Origin: Solen grandis | Lineage: Eukaryota > Mollusca > Bivalvia > Adapedonta > Solenidae | Length of the DNA stretch: 64,000 bases | Assembly (NCBI GenBank): GCA_021229015.1 | Contig: CM037780.1 | Location: forward strand, 61,152,961 to 61,216,960 | Reading direction: 5' to 3' | In this document: piece after piece, positions 1-13,300 of the stretch | Layout: each line of letters starts with the position of its first letter | Numbering within the stretch: the first letter of the stretch is position 1 | The notes under the pieces: generated by a model | Databases searched by the model: none | Seen by the model: only the letters and a program-made list of their open reading frames with translations | What the model was told of the DNA's origin: nothing | Position numbers and translations under genes: made by a program

Positions 1-255
1 TTATTTAAGGCCAGCACCAAAACCAGATGGTCTAGTTCATGCTAGTAAAGAAGTCTGCATAAATATAGAGTACATATGATGTACATGTAAAATTACATAA
101 TTATGGTTTGTTTTGTTAGATGTAATGAAGGAAAAGTATTTCCTGAAAGCAAGATGTTGTATACTAGAATGATTTGCAAGAAAAATTGCAAAACATATAA
201 GCATCACAGCAAACCTGATATACACAGTATATCTACATGATACAGTATATCATAC

Positions 256-485
256 TTAACCCTTTCCCTCATAAGACTCATTTTGAGGTACCACATAAAG
301 CCTGATCTGCAGAAAACCACAGTTAAACCTTACCAAATTTAATTACAAAATCCTCATTTCCAGACCACTGAGGATCAGCGAACAGCATAAAACCTGATCA
401 GCCTGCGAGTTACTCGCAGGCTGATCTGGTTTTATGCTGTTCGCATAGGTCTTTTCATGGTTTCCTCTATGAGGGAAAGGGTTAA
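256..485 (+). mobile_element. TTAA-flanked foldback MITE, copy 1 (230 bp)
   Basis: It begins TTAACCCTTTCCCTCATA and ends TATGAGGGAAAGGGTTAA, near-perfect terminal inverted repeats inside TTAA. An internal palindrome around 398-450 pairs AGCATAAAACC with GGTTTTATGCT, with arms of about 28 nt around TGCGAGTTACTCGCA. TTAA duplication and CCC-starting ends are traits of piggyBac-type elements. No coding capacity, so it is non-autonomous. Confidence 0.85.
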
Positions 486-984
486 CCTAGAAATACCACT
501 GAAAGGGATTAATACCCCCACACATCATTTTGGCACAGAATATGTAGCCTTATTTATCAGACAAGGTATTGTTAGCAAATTCTAAGACAAACAGGCACCA
601 TAACCATGTCAAAAATGTACAGAGTTTACACAAAGTCAACTTCATTTCACTGAGATAAATATATGTGTACCCAACTACCACAGAATGTATAAATCAATTG
701 AAAAGGGTATTTTAGGTTAATTCTTAGTTGACAAGGGACCATAATTTCAAAATTTATGGATATTACCCAAAGTCAACCTTGGCCTCTAGTTTATTAAGAT
801 AAAGTTATCTAAATTTGTCCACCCGTTCATAAGTTATTGATTGGACAAAGTCAACACACCAAAAAGCTCACTTCTATATACCCCTTAAAACCCCTTGTTT
901 TTTTACTGAGGTGTAAACACAGTACTGAAGAGATTGATCTTCACTGTGACACTTTTTCTAAGCAGTTGAGCAAACTATGAACGT
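486..984. other. Unannotated sequence
   Basis: AT-rich sequence with no exon-like reading, tandem repeat or element end that can be recognised. Confidence 0.5.
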
Positions 985-2401
985 ACAAGAGTGTCAGTGC
1001 TGCCACAATATACGCCGCCACAAAATATAAAGACCAAGAGGGTCCTTTTAATTATTGCTTTTAACATTTCTGTAAGCATATGCTCATAATGAAGTATATG
1101 AGACTAATTAATTTAGCTGAAAGAGCAGTATATTCACAAATATACTTTTCTCAAAGTGAATCAATCACTAAAGATGATGAAAAGACAGGGGCCTGAGATT
1201 GTGGTTGCCTGGGTAGTATAAAAATCAATGAACCGGAAAATCGCCACTTCATGCACATCTACCCATTATAGAAATGACATTGACCAAGTTTTGAAAAGAT
1301 TCATTCAGAAATGAAGGAGGAGTTGCGTTCACAAGGCTGCAATATCAATCAGCTACAGAGACTAAGTTTCAAGGGACACAAATCTTTTAAAATCAATGGA
1401 CCGGAAAATCGCCACTTCGTGTACATCTACTCATTATAGTTATGACATTGACCAAGTTTTGAAAAGATTCATTCAGAAATGTAGGAGGAGTTGCGTTCAC
1501 AAGGCTGCAGTATCAATCAGCTACAGAGACTAAGTTTCAAGGGACACAAATCTTGTAAAAATCAATGGACCGGAAAACCACTTCATGCACATCTACCCAT
1601 TATAGAAATGACATTGACCAAGTTTTGAAAAGATTCATTCAGAAATGTAGGAGGAGTTGCGTTCACAAGGCTGCAATATCAATCAGCTACAGAGACTAAG
1701 TTTCAAAGGACACAAATCTTGTAAAAATCAATGCTTCATCACATCTACCCATTATAGTAATGACATTGAAAAGTTTTGAAAAGATTCATTCAGAAATGTA
1801 GGAGGAGTTGCGTTCACAAGGTTGCAATATCAATCAGCTACAGAGACTAAGTTTCAAGGGACACAAATCTTGTAAAAATCAATGGACCGGAAAATCGCCA
1901 CTTCATGCACATCTACCCATTATAGTAATGACATTGAACAAGTTTTGAAAAGATTCATTCAGAAATGTAGGAGGAGTTGCGTTCACAAGGCTGCAGTATC
2001 AATCAGCTACAAAGACTAAGTTTCAAGGGACACAAATCTTGTAAAAATCAATGGACCGGAAAATTGCCACTTCATGCACATCTACCCATTATAATAATGA
2101 CATTGAACAAGTTTTGAAAAGATTCATTCAGAAATGTAGGAGGAGTTGCGTTCACAAGGCTGCAGTATCAATCAGCTACAGAGACTAAGTTTCAAGGGAC
2201 ACAAATCTTGTAAAAATCAATGAACCGGAAAATCGCCACTTCATGCACATCTACCCATTATAGTAATGACATTGACCAAGTTTTGAAAAAATTCATTCAG
2301 AAATGTCGGAGGAGTTGCGTTCACAAGATATGGACGTACGGACGTACGGACAGACGGAGAAGATGACGCCAATATACGACCGCCTCCGGCGGCGTATAAA
2401 A
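985..2401 (+). mobile_element. Pearl-like element, family P, copy 1
   Basis: It starts ACAAGAGTGTCAGTGCTGCC, then ATACGCCGCC. It holds seven tandem core units of about 169 bp (starts near 1223, 1391, 1560, 1726, 1877, 2046, 2215; the fourth is short). It ends in a short ACGG/ACGT tract and GGCGGCGTATAAAA. The 5' ATACGCCGCC and 3' GGCGGCGTAT are exact reverse complements. Head, core repeats, ACGG tract and A-rich end match the bivalve pearl/CvA plan, now usually placed with Helentron-type non-autonomous elements. Confidence 0.85.
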
Positions 2402-4349
2402 ATTGACCCTAAACAATGGGTAAAATGTTGATTACAAAAGTTAGATAGGTCCAGAGATTACACACATATCACAGTAATTATCACAGAATTATAAAAGCCA
2501 AGATTTTATTTTCCCAATTGCTTTTAATGTAGTATGTAATTATCACATAAACTGAAGTTTTTCTCACATAATTACATGTACCATTATTAAAAATATTTAT
2601 GTTTGCTTCCCACATTTCTATTATCACTTTGTAGGTGACATAAGCTGGCTTTGCCTTAATGAATGAGAGTGAATATTTTGTACATGTATTTGATATTATT
2701 AACATGTCACGTGTTCTTTGTTATATTAAATGTATACATTTTTGTAAGACGAAAAACTGTAAAGTTTAAGTCGAATAAAATATCTGAATCTGAATATCTC
2801 AATATACTCAAAGGAAAAAGAAACCCAGGGTAAACTTTTTTGTCAGTTTTAAATAGGAAGTATTTGACAGTATTATAGCTTAAATTATTTTGATAAAGAT
2901 ATTTTTTTTTCAAACAAAATAAATGCTTTAGAATGAGATGGGATCTATCATATGAGGTTTATTGCAGGGTTAGGAGGTAAAAACTTGAGTTTGGCTACTA
3001 CAGATTCTATTTACCCTGCATTTCTGTCTCCTTTAATTACCGGTATATGTATTTCTGAAGTGATTTTCCCTATACTGTAGCACTAAGTAAGTAAGTGTTT
3101 ATAATGTAAGGTTTATTGTGCTGTGTGTAAATGTCTGTTGACTGATATTGTTTCAAAGAGTTTATAACACAACTCAACCTTTTGTGGGTGTGTACCTTTT
3201 GCCATCCCATTGTGCTGAGAGCAAAGTGTTCTTTAAAAAGAATATTTAAATTAAATGACTAGATTAACCAATGGCTAGACAGGGATACGTGTATAATGTT
3301 GGCAATGGGTGATATGGATACACTGAATATCATATATGCTTGGTTGTGATTACACTTAAATAAATGATATCGCAGAGTAGTGATTCGATAACCTGATATA
3401 AAGGCTTTTTATATATACATTTTTCTGTGTATATGTGAACACTCAACACCTAAGGAGTCAATTTTTAATAACAGCTTGTAAATTACAGTGCTTTTAAGTG
3501 ATTTTTAGCTGTCAGGTTTATACTGTTGACTGTCAATCAGTATGTGTGTGAAGAAAAGTTAACCTAGCAATACCTAATCTGACTGAAAATGTCTTCCAGT
3601 CTGGTTTGAAAGTTATCTGATAAATTTTAACCATGTATACCTAGTGTCAAAGAGCTGGTGTGAGAAATATAGAGTCTAAGACTGCAGTTTTACGAGTGTG
3701 TATGAAAGTATGCATGTGAGCAGGTCATTTGACTTGATGAATATCTATGTACTGCACTTTGAATTGTAAATGAAGCAATGGGTTTTCCTTTGCCATGCAG
3801 ACTGTGTAGAATCTGAGCCAGTCTGAGGAGTTATCTAATTTGGGTCTGCTCTATTTGTGAAGTCATCAAAACAATCCAAATGGGATAAAGGGTCCTAAAT
3901 TGGTTTGGTTTTTGTTTCAACAAAAGTAGATAATTATATCAAATAGCTTCTAAATATTTATACATTATAAGGGAAAGGTTCTAAAAAGCAGGCCCCTTAA
4001 ATTGAAGCACATATAAATGATAAGTTTGGTAAAAAGTGATATTTAATGGCTTTAAGTTTCAAGCTTAGAAACAATAGACTTATACCAGCTTACATATTAA
4101 ACATAAAGCACATGGCTATACATACAGGGAGTCTCCTGGTTGGTAGACATTACTAATTGTGAAAGCAACCATTTAAATATATATGTCATTAAGTAACAAA
4201 CACAAGAGAGGACACAGAGTTCTGATGGTGTTTTACAGTCATATATCCTGTATTTTCTTCAGCATGCACAAGTTTCTTCCCCTAAAGGAGATATGTGTTT
4301 GAGTATCGTAGATATGCTTAAACAAACTGAGACAGATATCGATACTCAC
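2402..4349. other. Intron or 3' region, no exon found
   Basis: Lies downstream of exon 22. A stretch near 3720-3890 resembles internal parts of the degenerate TTAA repeats at 11549 and 12199 (shared words such as CTTTGCCATGCAGACTG and GGGTCTGCTC). Otherwise nothing is recognised. Confidence 0.5.
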
Positions 4350-4395
4350 ATCGTCATATTTAGAGGACTGGAACTTCTTGGCAATATCTGTCACC
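4350..4395 (-). CDS. Myo9: Myo9 exon 22: short tail exon
   Basis: 46 nt, phase 2 to phase 0, encoding [16 protein letters not shown]. The acceptor is ctgttttcag and the donor gtgagtatc. It is the last exon that can be supported; the next should begin in phase 0, and none is recognised between 1 and 4349. Confidence 0.75.
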
Positions 4396-7300
4396 CTGAA
4401 AACAGAAATAAACATCAAAATGATTTTGGACCTGTTCATCATTTTTATACATGTAATTACAATAATAATATTCACAAGTCAAGAACTGCAACTGTATACA
4501 ATAAATATTCATAAAGTGCCATAATTTATTCAAGCAGATTTACTTCTTGAACAAACAAGCACAGATTTTTATCTAAATAAATCAATAATACATCCAAGGA
4601 TTCTTTTTATTAATTTCTTTAAGAAATAATTTCTTTAAGACAAGTTATGTCCCCAAATTACCTACAACAAACACCCTTTCCAACTCCTCTCCTTTATATA
4701 GAAATAAATTAGAGAGACTTGAATATCTTATTTGTCCCTTAAACCCCCAGTACCTTGTCTGCTGGTTGGTTCTGTTGAGGAATGTGTCCTTGCTACCAGG
4801 GAGACTCTCCACGGTGATGGAGTGACCAGGAGTTGGAGTGCAAGGTGGGGAGCCCACAGAGTCGCCACGACTCTTTGCATCAGACAGGGTGTCTGACTCC
4901 GAGTCGTCCAGGATACCACTGCTCCTGTGTGAAGAATAGCATTGTCAAAATATCAATAGTGTCTTGATTCATTAGCAACAATAATCTTACAAATCAACTT
5001 GGACAGCAACATAAGAATGATATGGATAACACCAGAGGAACGTTTAAAATCAAAATGATACATTATGCCTCATATAAGACAAAAAGTTTTCCTGATGAAA
5101 TTCTACAATACACACTCCAGACCCCACATGTTTACCCAAACCCCTCAGTCTCTGCAGCCTTCTCCATCTCATCATAACCATCTATCTCACACACTCCAGA
5201 CCCCCAATGTTTACCCACTAGTCTCTAAAGCCTTCTCCATCTCATCACAGCCATCTATCTCACACACTCCAGACCCCACATGTTAACCCACCCTCAGTCT
5301 CTCCAGCCTTCTCCATCTCATCATAACCATCTATCTCACACACTCCAGACCCCACATGTTAACCCACCCTCAGTCTCTCCAGCCTTCTCCATCTCATCAC
5401 AACCATCTATCTCACACACTCCAGACCCCACATGTTACCCACCCTCAGTTCTCCATCATCAACCATCTATCTCAAACACTCCAGACCCCACATGTTAACC
5501 CACCCTCAGTCTCTCCAGCCTTCTCCATCTCATCACAGCCACCTATCTCACACACTCCAGACCCAACATGTAAACCCACCCTTCTGAGTCTCTGCGATCC
5601 TTCTGTATCTCCAGCTCATCAGCACTGCCATCCTTCATCAGAACACCCTCGTCACTGGTTGAAGAGTGCATGTCCTCCGACAACTTGAGAGCATCTCTCT
5701 CTTCCTGCAGGCGATGTTCATGTTCCGTCTTCAGCTGACGGTACCTACAGTAAACATCACGGCTGCACTTAACAAAACACCTAGAACATAATAATTACAA
5801 GCTACTGGACATTGCCAAAGAGAATTTAAACCTCTTCCTTGCCCAAAGTTAAAGGATTATTTTCATGACTAGGTTAAATGCATCCATAAAGTATCATGTA
5901 ATTTAAAGCTATCACTAAGATTCATAACCAAATCATATAATTGATTTGCAAATCACATCATGATGGAATGCAACTAATTGATTCTTTTGTGACTTTTGGT
6001 GGGGATATTGCTGAAAAGGGCAAGAAAAAATACTTTGATAAAAACAACACATGCCACCAACTGTCGATATAACCAACCATATGGCAGACTTTTACTTCCT
6101 GTGATCCCCCGCTCTATAATATACAACAAAGTCTTTGCATTTTCTCTTGAATAAAGATTCTCAGTTAAACCCCTTTCCCCTTCTCATTTGTCACAGGAAA
6201 AATGTCTGCTTATGACTGCGTTCTGTATCCATATAAAAGAACTCACAAGGATATACATATTGGAACACTGGTATATAACCATTATAATTTGGGACTTATG
6301 TAAGGTTGGGGACTTGACTATTTGAGTTTACCGTCGCTTCCACAGTATTTCAGTCATATAACAACGTCCAGCTAATTACAGGTGGAGGAAGACCTCGAAT
6401 GCACAGATGCATTCTGGTAGAACCACAGACCTACCGCAAGCCAGCTGGAAGGATTCCTCACATGGAAATCCGAATGACCCTGCCGGGATTCGAACCCACG
6501 TGGTGAGGGGCTGAGTGAGTTATAATGTCAGAGACTTAACCCTCTCAGCCACGGAGGCCCCTAAGATGGGGGCTGCTGTCAAGTGAATCAAATATATGAA
6601 CAAGAGTGCCAGTGATGCCACAATATACGCCACCACAAAATATAAAGACCAAGAGGGGTCTTTTAATTATTGCTTTAAACATTTCTGTAAGCATAAGCTC
6701 ATAATGAAGTCTGTAAGACATATTAATTTAGCTGAACAGAGATAGAACCCTAAAAATACTTCCAATATGAATGTAGGTCAAATAGCAGTATCAATGTGAA
6801 TCCTTTTTTTTCTTTCTCCACATAACTCTTGCAAAAATCACTGTACCAGAAAATCCCTGCTTTATGCACTTTTACCTGTTTAGAAACTTGAGTTGTGTTT
6901 TCAAGAGACCATGTTTAGAAAGGCATAACTATTGCAAATATTGATGAACATCAAAGTCCCTGCTTTGTGCATATCTACCCAGTATAGTAATGACATTGCC
7001 CAAGTTTTGAAAAGATTAGGTCAGAAACATACAAAAAATTGCATTCACAAAGCTGAAATATCAATCAGCTACAGAGACTAAGTTTCAAGGGACAAAAATC
7101 TTGCAAAAATTAATGAACCGGAAAATTGCCACTTCATGCACATCTACCCATTAAGTAATGACATTGACCAAGTTTTGAAAAGATTCATTCAGAAATGAAG
7201 GAGGAGTTGTGTTCACAAGGCTGCAATATCAATCAGCTACAGAGACTAAGTTTCAAGGGACACAAATCTTGTAAAAATCAATGAACCTGAAAATCGCCAC

Positions 7301-10300
7301 TTCAGGCACATCTACCCACTATAGTAATGACATTGACCAAGTTTTGAAAAGATTCATTCAGAAATGTAGGAGGAGTTGCATTCACAAGGTTGCAATATCA
7401 ATCAGCTACAGAGACTAAGTTTCAAGGGACACAAATCTTGTAAAAATCAATGAACTGGAAAATTGCCACTTCATACACATCTACCCAGTATAGTAATGAC
7501 ATTGACCAAGTTTTGAAAAGATTCATTCAGAAAAATAGGAGGAGTTGCGTTCACAAGATATGGATGTACAGACGGACGGACGGACAGATGGAGAAGATGA
7601 CGCCAATATACGACCGCCTCCAGCGGCATATAAAAAATAAACTACACAATTTAAAATCAGAAATGAACAACATACATCTCACTTAAGATTTTCTTGCCTT
7701 CATTTTAACATTTTATTATGTACCTATGGGAATTTTGTGGGTACATTTATTTGTGGTTCTTTGTTCTAGAAAATGTGAGTCTATTTAAGAGTTAGTTTTT
7801 CATAGTGATTAAAATTCAAGGATAAAACCCACCACAAAATAGACGAAAATTAGTGCCCCCCCCCCCCCCTCCCAAATTAATGATTTCACAGCACTATATA
7901 AGGTCAAACATTGCAATTCATTCCTCAGAACAATTTGATTATAAATTCCACTGAAGGAGATTAATATCCCCAAATACCTCTTTGATGCAGAAAAAAGCTA
8001 TAACTCTTTTAAACTCCTTGACACAGTCATCTGCACTTGTCAGCAGATTGGTCTCATCATGAAAAATCATAATTTCAAGTGTGAAGGCACTATCAACACT
8101 TACCAAACTTTGTGTGAGTGAGGACTGGACAGTATATAGCCCCTATTGTGTGAGTGAGGATTGGACAGTATATGTCCCTATTGTGTGAGTGAGGACTGGA
8201 CAGTATATAGTCCCTATTGTGTGAGTGAGGACTGGACAGTATATAGTCCCAATTATGTGAGTGAGGACTGGACAGTATATAGTCCCTATTGTGTGAGTGA
8301 GGACTGGACAGTATATAGCCCCTATTGTGTGAGTGAGGACTGGACAGTATATAGCCCCTATTGTGTGAGTGAGGACTGGACAGTATATAGCCCAGCCCCT
8401 ATTTTGTGAGTGAGGACTGGACAGTATATAGCCCAGCCCCTATTTTGTGATTTGAGTGAGGACTGGACAGTATATAGCCCAGCCCTTATTTTGTGAATGA
8501 GGACTGGACAGTATATAGCCCCTATTGTGTGAGTGAGGACTGGACAGTATATAGCCCCTATTATGTGAGTGAGGACTGGACAGTATATAGCCCCTATTGT
8601 GTGAGTGAGGACTTGACAATATATAGCCCCTATTAATACTTTGAAGCAGAGGTATAAATATTTATGAAAAGAAGTTGGCTCATCTTAAATGATCTGATAT
8701 AAAATGATTTAATACAGATACATTACAGAGCAAACTCCACAGTAACATGAATTCCAATGTCACTTGGTTTAAACCATGGATTCAAAATATTTAAATCTTG
8801 TAGTTACATTAAGTCCAATATCATGTGGTGTCCAGGGTTAAGCCTCAAATTCAGGGTTATAAAGGAGCTGTAATGTTATAAGTTTTATTCAATCTTCATG
8901 ACCTCTGATTAATAATGAAAAAAGGAAAGAAGTAAAGCAAATAAATATTGTCATTGACTACATCTATGCCAGATTTTCCTGTATCTGAAGAAGATATTTG
9001 TCATGAATTACTGTCTAATCAAAGTTATAACACTTAAAAAATCACAGTTAATACGGAATACACGGGTGTTGATTGTGATTATGTTTGAAAGTAATACTAC
9101 ACAATGAACCACTGCCTTAACTATAATTTATTTTTTCTTTAACTTTACTTTATACCAGGTGCCTCTAAAATGACTGATACAAGAAACTTACAGACTAATT
9201 AGACTTTATACATGTAATCAGCCCATGTCAGTTTTATTTTGGTTAATTGTTTTTAGAAGAAAGAATGTTAAAAATTGTTTTCTAGGGTCACTTTGTTGTA
9301 CAATTATCAATTACCAAGGATAAGGATTTAATCTTACCACAGAAAACAACCAGTATAAAGTCAGTACAGGCTGATTAGATTTCATACTGCTCAATACTCC
9401 TCAGCAACTTAAAGATGAGAAGATGGTGACAGTGTCAAACCTGATCAGACAGAAAATTCCTTTTAACCTGATCTGGGTAAGCACAGATCTAACACTGTGT
9501 AAAAAGGCGTACATCTAAGTGGTGATTGGCTAAGAATGACCAGACCTGTAAAGTCTTGGATACAAGTGTTTGAGGTGAGCTACAGGTGATTTTGTCTGTT
9601 TATGAAGGGGACAGAAGCCAGATGGCTTAAGAGATCTCATGCTACAAGTATATGTAGTTCATTCACCATGTTAGCTGAGAAGTGGAGACAAGAGTGTCCA
9701 TCATTGACTGGTGACACAGCTCACAAAATAGAATGTGCTATCTAATACAAAGTTCTATCATACATAATTTTACAAATTCATTCACACTGGATTTCTGGAT
9801 TACAAAACTTATAATATAGGCAACATTGTGCTGCTGTATCTAATCTTTTTATTATTTTTTTAAAATAAATCCTATTTATCAATTCATAATACTCCTATTG
9901 TTACCTTAAGAATATCAAACAAAAAATATGAGAATTTGGGGTGAAAACCTTTTCCGTATGGAAAAAAATCAACCCAGTTTTGACCTTCATTCTAAGTGTA
10001 ACCTTGACCTTGAAGCCACAGACCTGGGTCATGTGCCTGCAAGCTGACTCTCTTTAATCACCAACTGTAGCTGATGTTATTCTACAATGTGCTGTTATGA
10101 TGATACACTAATGTGCTTGTGACTGTATATGTACATATATATTGTACATGTGGGATGTAACAAATATTACACCTGTACTTGTGTACACCACGCCTGCATC
10201 TGTACCTAGTGAGAAAATATAGGTGATCAACCCTTCTCGTCATGAAAGGGACAAAATGTAAGTAACCTGGCGACATTTGACAAAAATAAACTCCAAGTCA

Positions 10301-13300
10301 AAACAGAAAAATGGACAGTTAACATGTTGCAACAACTCAGTTTCACTTTGCTTACCTCTCACAACTAGACAATTAATGAACAAATAGACCAGGTATCATA
10401 AGTTGGAGAGATGGTCTAGTTTTAAACTGGTCTTACTACAATATATTGTCAAAATAGACTTCCAATGAATACATGACGAAAGGAGGATACAAAAGTTTAT
10501 CTTCTGATTGTAAAGGTAACATTGTATATCTTGAACATTCAATACAATTTTTAACCAATGACTTCATTTATTTATTGCCTTAATATGAACAGACAACAAT
10601 CAAAACAAAATGTAATTAATTTCAGGTTATGACAACATTTGCAGGGAAGTATAATGACAGAAAAAATATAGTGTTATAATTAACAACACTAAAAATAAAA
10701 CATCAACACAGAAATGTTTCTTTGCCACTTGTTAACTCATGTGAACAGTCCTCATTAATATTTTTTTTCTTTCTATATTCATTTTCTCTGCATGCCCCGT
10801 TTCACACTTTATACATACAATGTTATACTAAATCAAAAAGCATCATCAAACTGTGTTTAACTCTTACAAAGCTGTGGACAAGTCAAATCAAGACATTAAG
10901 CATGGTAAGGGTAAATGTGTTACACTGAACATCCCAGGTATAAATACCTGGTATGCAATAAATGTGTTACACTGAACATCCCAGGCATAAATACCTGGTA
11001 CACAATAATCTAAATAAAATAACCATGCTCACTTTTCACAAATGATTCTTTTTAAGTATCAGCAAGGACAGTCCTACCAAAGCATACGAAATTAAAAACA
11101 GAAAAGACTTCCATTCAAGCTAAAGTGAAAGTAGTGAGCACAAGTTATCAGCTGAAAGCTAGAGGATCAAGGGGAGGTAATTCTTCTTCAAAGTTTCTTA
11201 CTTAAGACAACAGGTCTGTGTGGTATTTGCGTTACTTGGGGAAAATTATGAGCAGAAATTAAATACATTATTACAGGTGTAAGTAGGTATTTCAAACTTG
11301 TATGTCCTTCATTTTATTTTCATAAGGCTATTTGAAATTACAGTGTTCTCAAATAGGACTTGGCACGGGCCAAAATGATGACTTAAAACAAGATTGTGAC
11401 CAATTCAAGGCAACATGTAAAAATGTTCAATTAGATGCCACATAATGAATAACCTGTTCTTTCCAATTTAGCCTGTTCATTGAATTCATAATGAAAACAC
11501 TGACATTCATATCTGCATCAACAGGATCTGGATAATCTTGATTCAGAATCAACCCTTTACCTCATGAATATTCATGTTCTAATTTATGACATGGTGAATA
11601 TTCATTGACTGAACTTAAAATGGTATCCAAACATAGACTTTTCTTTGCCATACAGTGAAGAATCTGGGCAGAGGAGACCCAGATCAGACAGCTCCTGGAG
11701 GAAGCTAACAGATCTGGGTCTGCTCTCTTTGTGCCAATACATCAAAATGAGTCTATAAGAAGTAAAGGGTTAACTGTTGATGATGAAAACATTTTGTGGG
11801 GGACACAAAATATCCTGTAGGTTACAGCTAGATCAACTTGTTCTCCACACTAAGGTTATATATTATCCAAACCCAGAACGTTTGTTACACAAGTGGTACA
11901 CCTACCGTCGCTTGATTGCCCTTCCACATGAAACGCAACAACAGTTATTTTTGTACAACAAATTCTACACTCCACTCCAGCTTCTCTTTAGTATTTTTTT
12001 TAAGTATTTTTTTACATGTATTTATTCTTTTCAACTCATTTTTCACCATTATTACACCATGATTTACCAATAAAATAGTCTCAGTATCTCGTATCTTGGA
12101 GACCAGGAGATACATTGTAAAACCTCTTCAACCTGAAAATTACTTTCTGTTTGACCTGGTTTTTCTATGGTATACATACAGTATCATGGTATTCAATGGT
12201 TTAACCCCTTATCTCAAGAATACAGTGTGTTCAAATGTAGGACTTGATGAATATCAATTAAATGAACTGTAAAGGGTATATGAGACAGATGATATTTCTT
12301 TGCCATGCTGACTGTTTACATCTAAGCTACAATGCTGTATGAGAAAACAACAGAGGAGGCCCTCATTGTTATAAGTCAAATATATTGGCAAATCAAAATT
12401 CTTCTAAAATCATCTGTTACCTAGCCCCAGCCCCCTCCCAAATACCATCTAAGGCTAGTGTTTGTGACACCTATTTTCAATGGATTACAAAAAACACTGC
12501 ATTTGTGATACTGAAGTTAATCCGAGCAGGATGGGATGCAATGAGATAAATATGATCCATTTCTTACACTAAAGCAGGGAAGTAGCTAGCATAGGAACCT
12601 CACAAACATTGGTTATAATATTCCCATAGAAAACACCCATCAAATACCAGTTAATGTTAGTATAGTAGCTTTCATAACTGTAAAAGCAACCAAATACATA
12701 AATTGTGAGACATAAAGCCGACATAAGATTTAAGTATCAATGTCCCATGAACTGCTATTCCCTATCCTGCAGTGTTGTTATCTAAGTAACAATAGTTGTT
12801 GTTAGTACATGTAATATTTTTCTCAATAACATATCTCAAGAATAAATCTTAGTGTACATATTTAATAACATATCTCAATGGTGTATCTCAATAACATATC
12901 TCAGTAATATATATCAGTGACTAGAAAAGACTGTTTTTAATGTTACATTTGGCATGGACTTCCTTTTTTTTTCTTAAAAATATTATTCTAATAAGCACAG
13001 GGCCCCCTGCTTTCCCAGTCACAGGTACATCAGTAACTCATCTCAGTAACATATCTCAGTAACAGAAAAAATAACGATTCTCAGTGACATACCTCTAATG
13101 TCCAATACAAATTACTAATGTGAAAACCTAAAATTTCTGAGTTTATATTATGTAAAACATGGGATTCAGCTGATGTATACAAGACATGTATTGGTATTTA
13201 CCTCAAAGTTTGAAAGGGTTTCCTTCTATGCAAACTCGTTTTCTAATTAAGCCATTTTTTATTTGGCAACATTTTAAATTACCAGAGTCAATAATTGAAA

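Noticed and set aside
1..4349. Further tail exons, including C1 or RhoGAP
   Set aside because: No phase-0 segment with zinc-finger Cys/His spacing or RhoGAP motifs was seen.
6470..6562. Possible functional tRNA gene
   Set aside because: A and B boxes are good, but the sequence continues into a SINE body and the acceptor stem does not close.
8161..8409. 82-codon repeat reading [10 protein letters not shown]
   Set aside because: Caused by a 36-bp minisatellite.
8108..8640. Possible CRISPR array
   Set aside because: Units are contiguous tandem repeats without unique spacers, and the locus is animal intron DNA.
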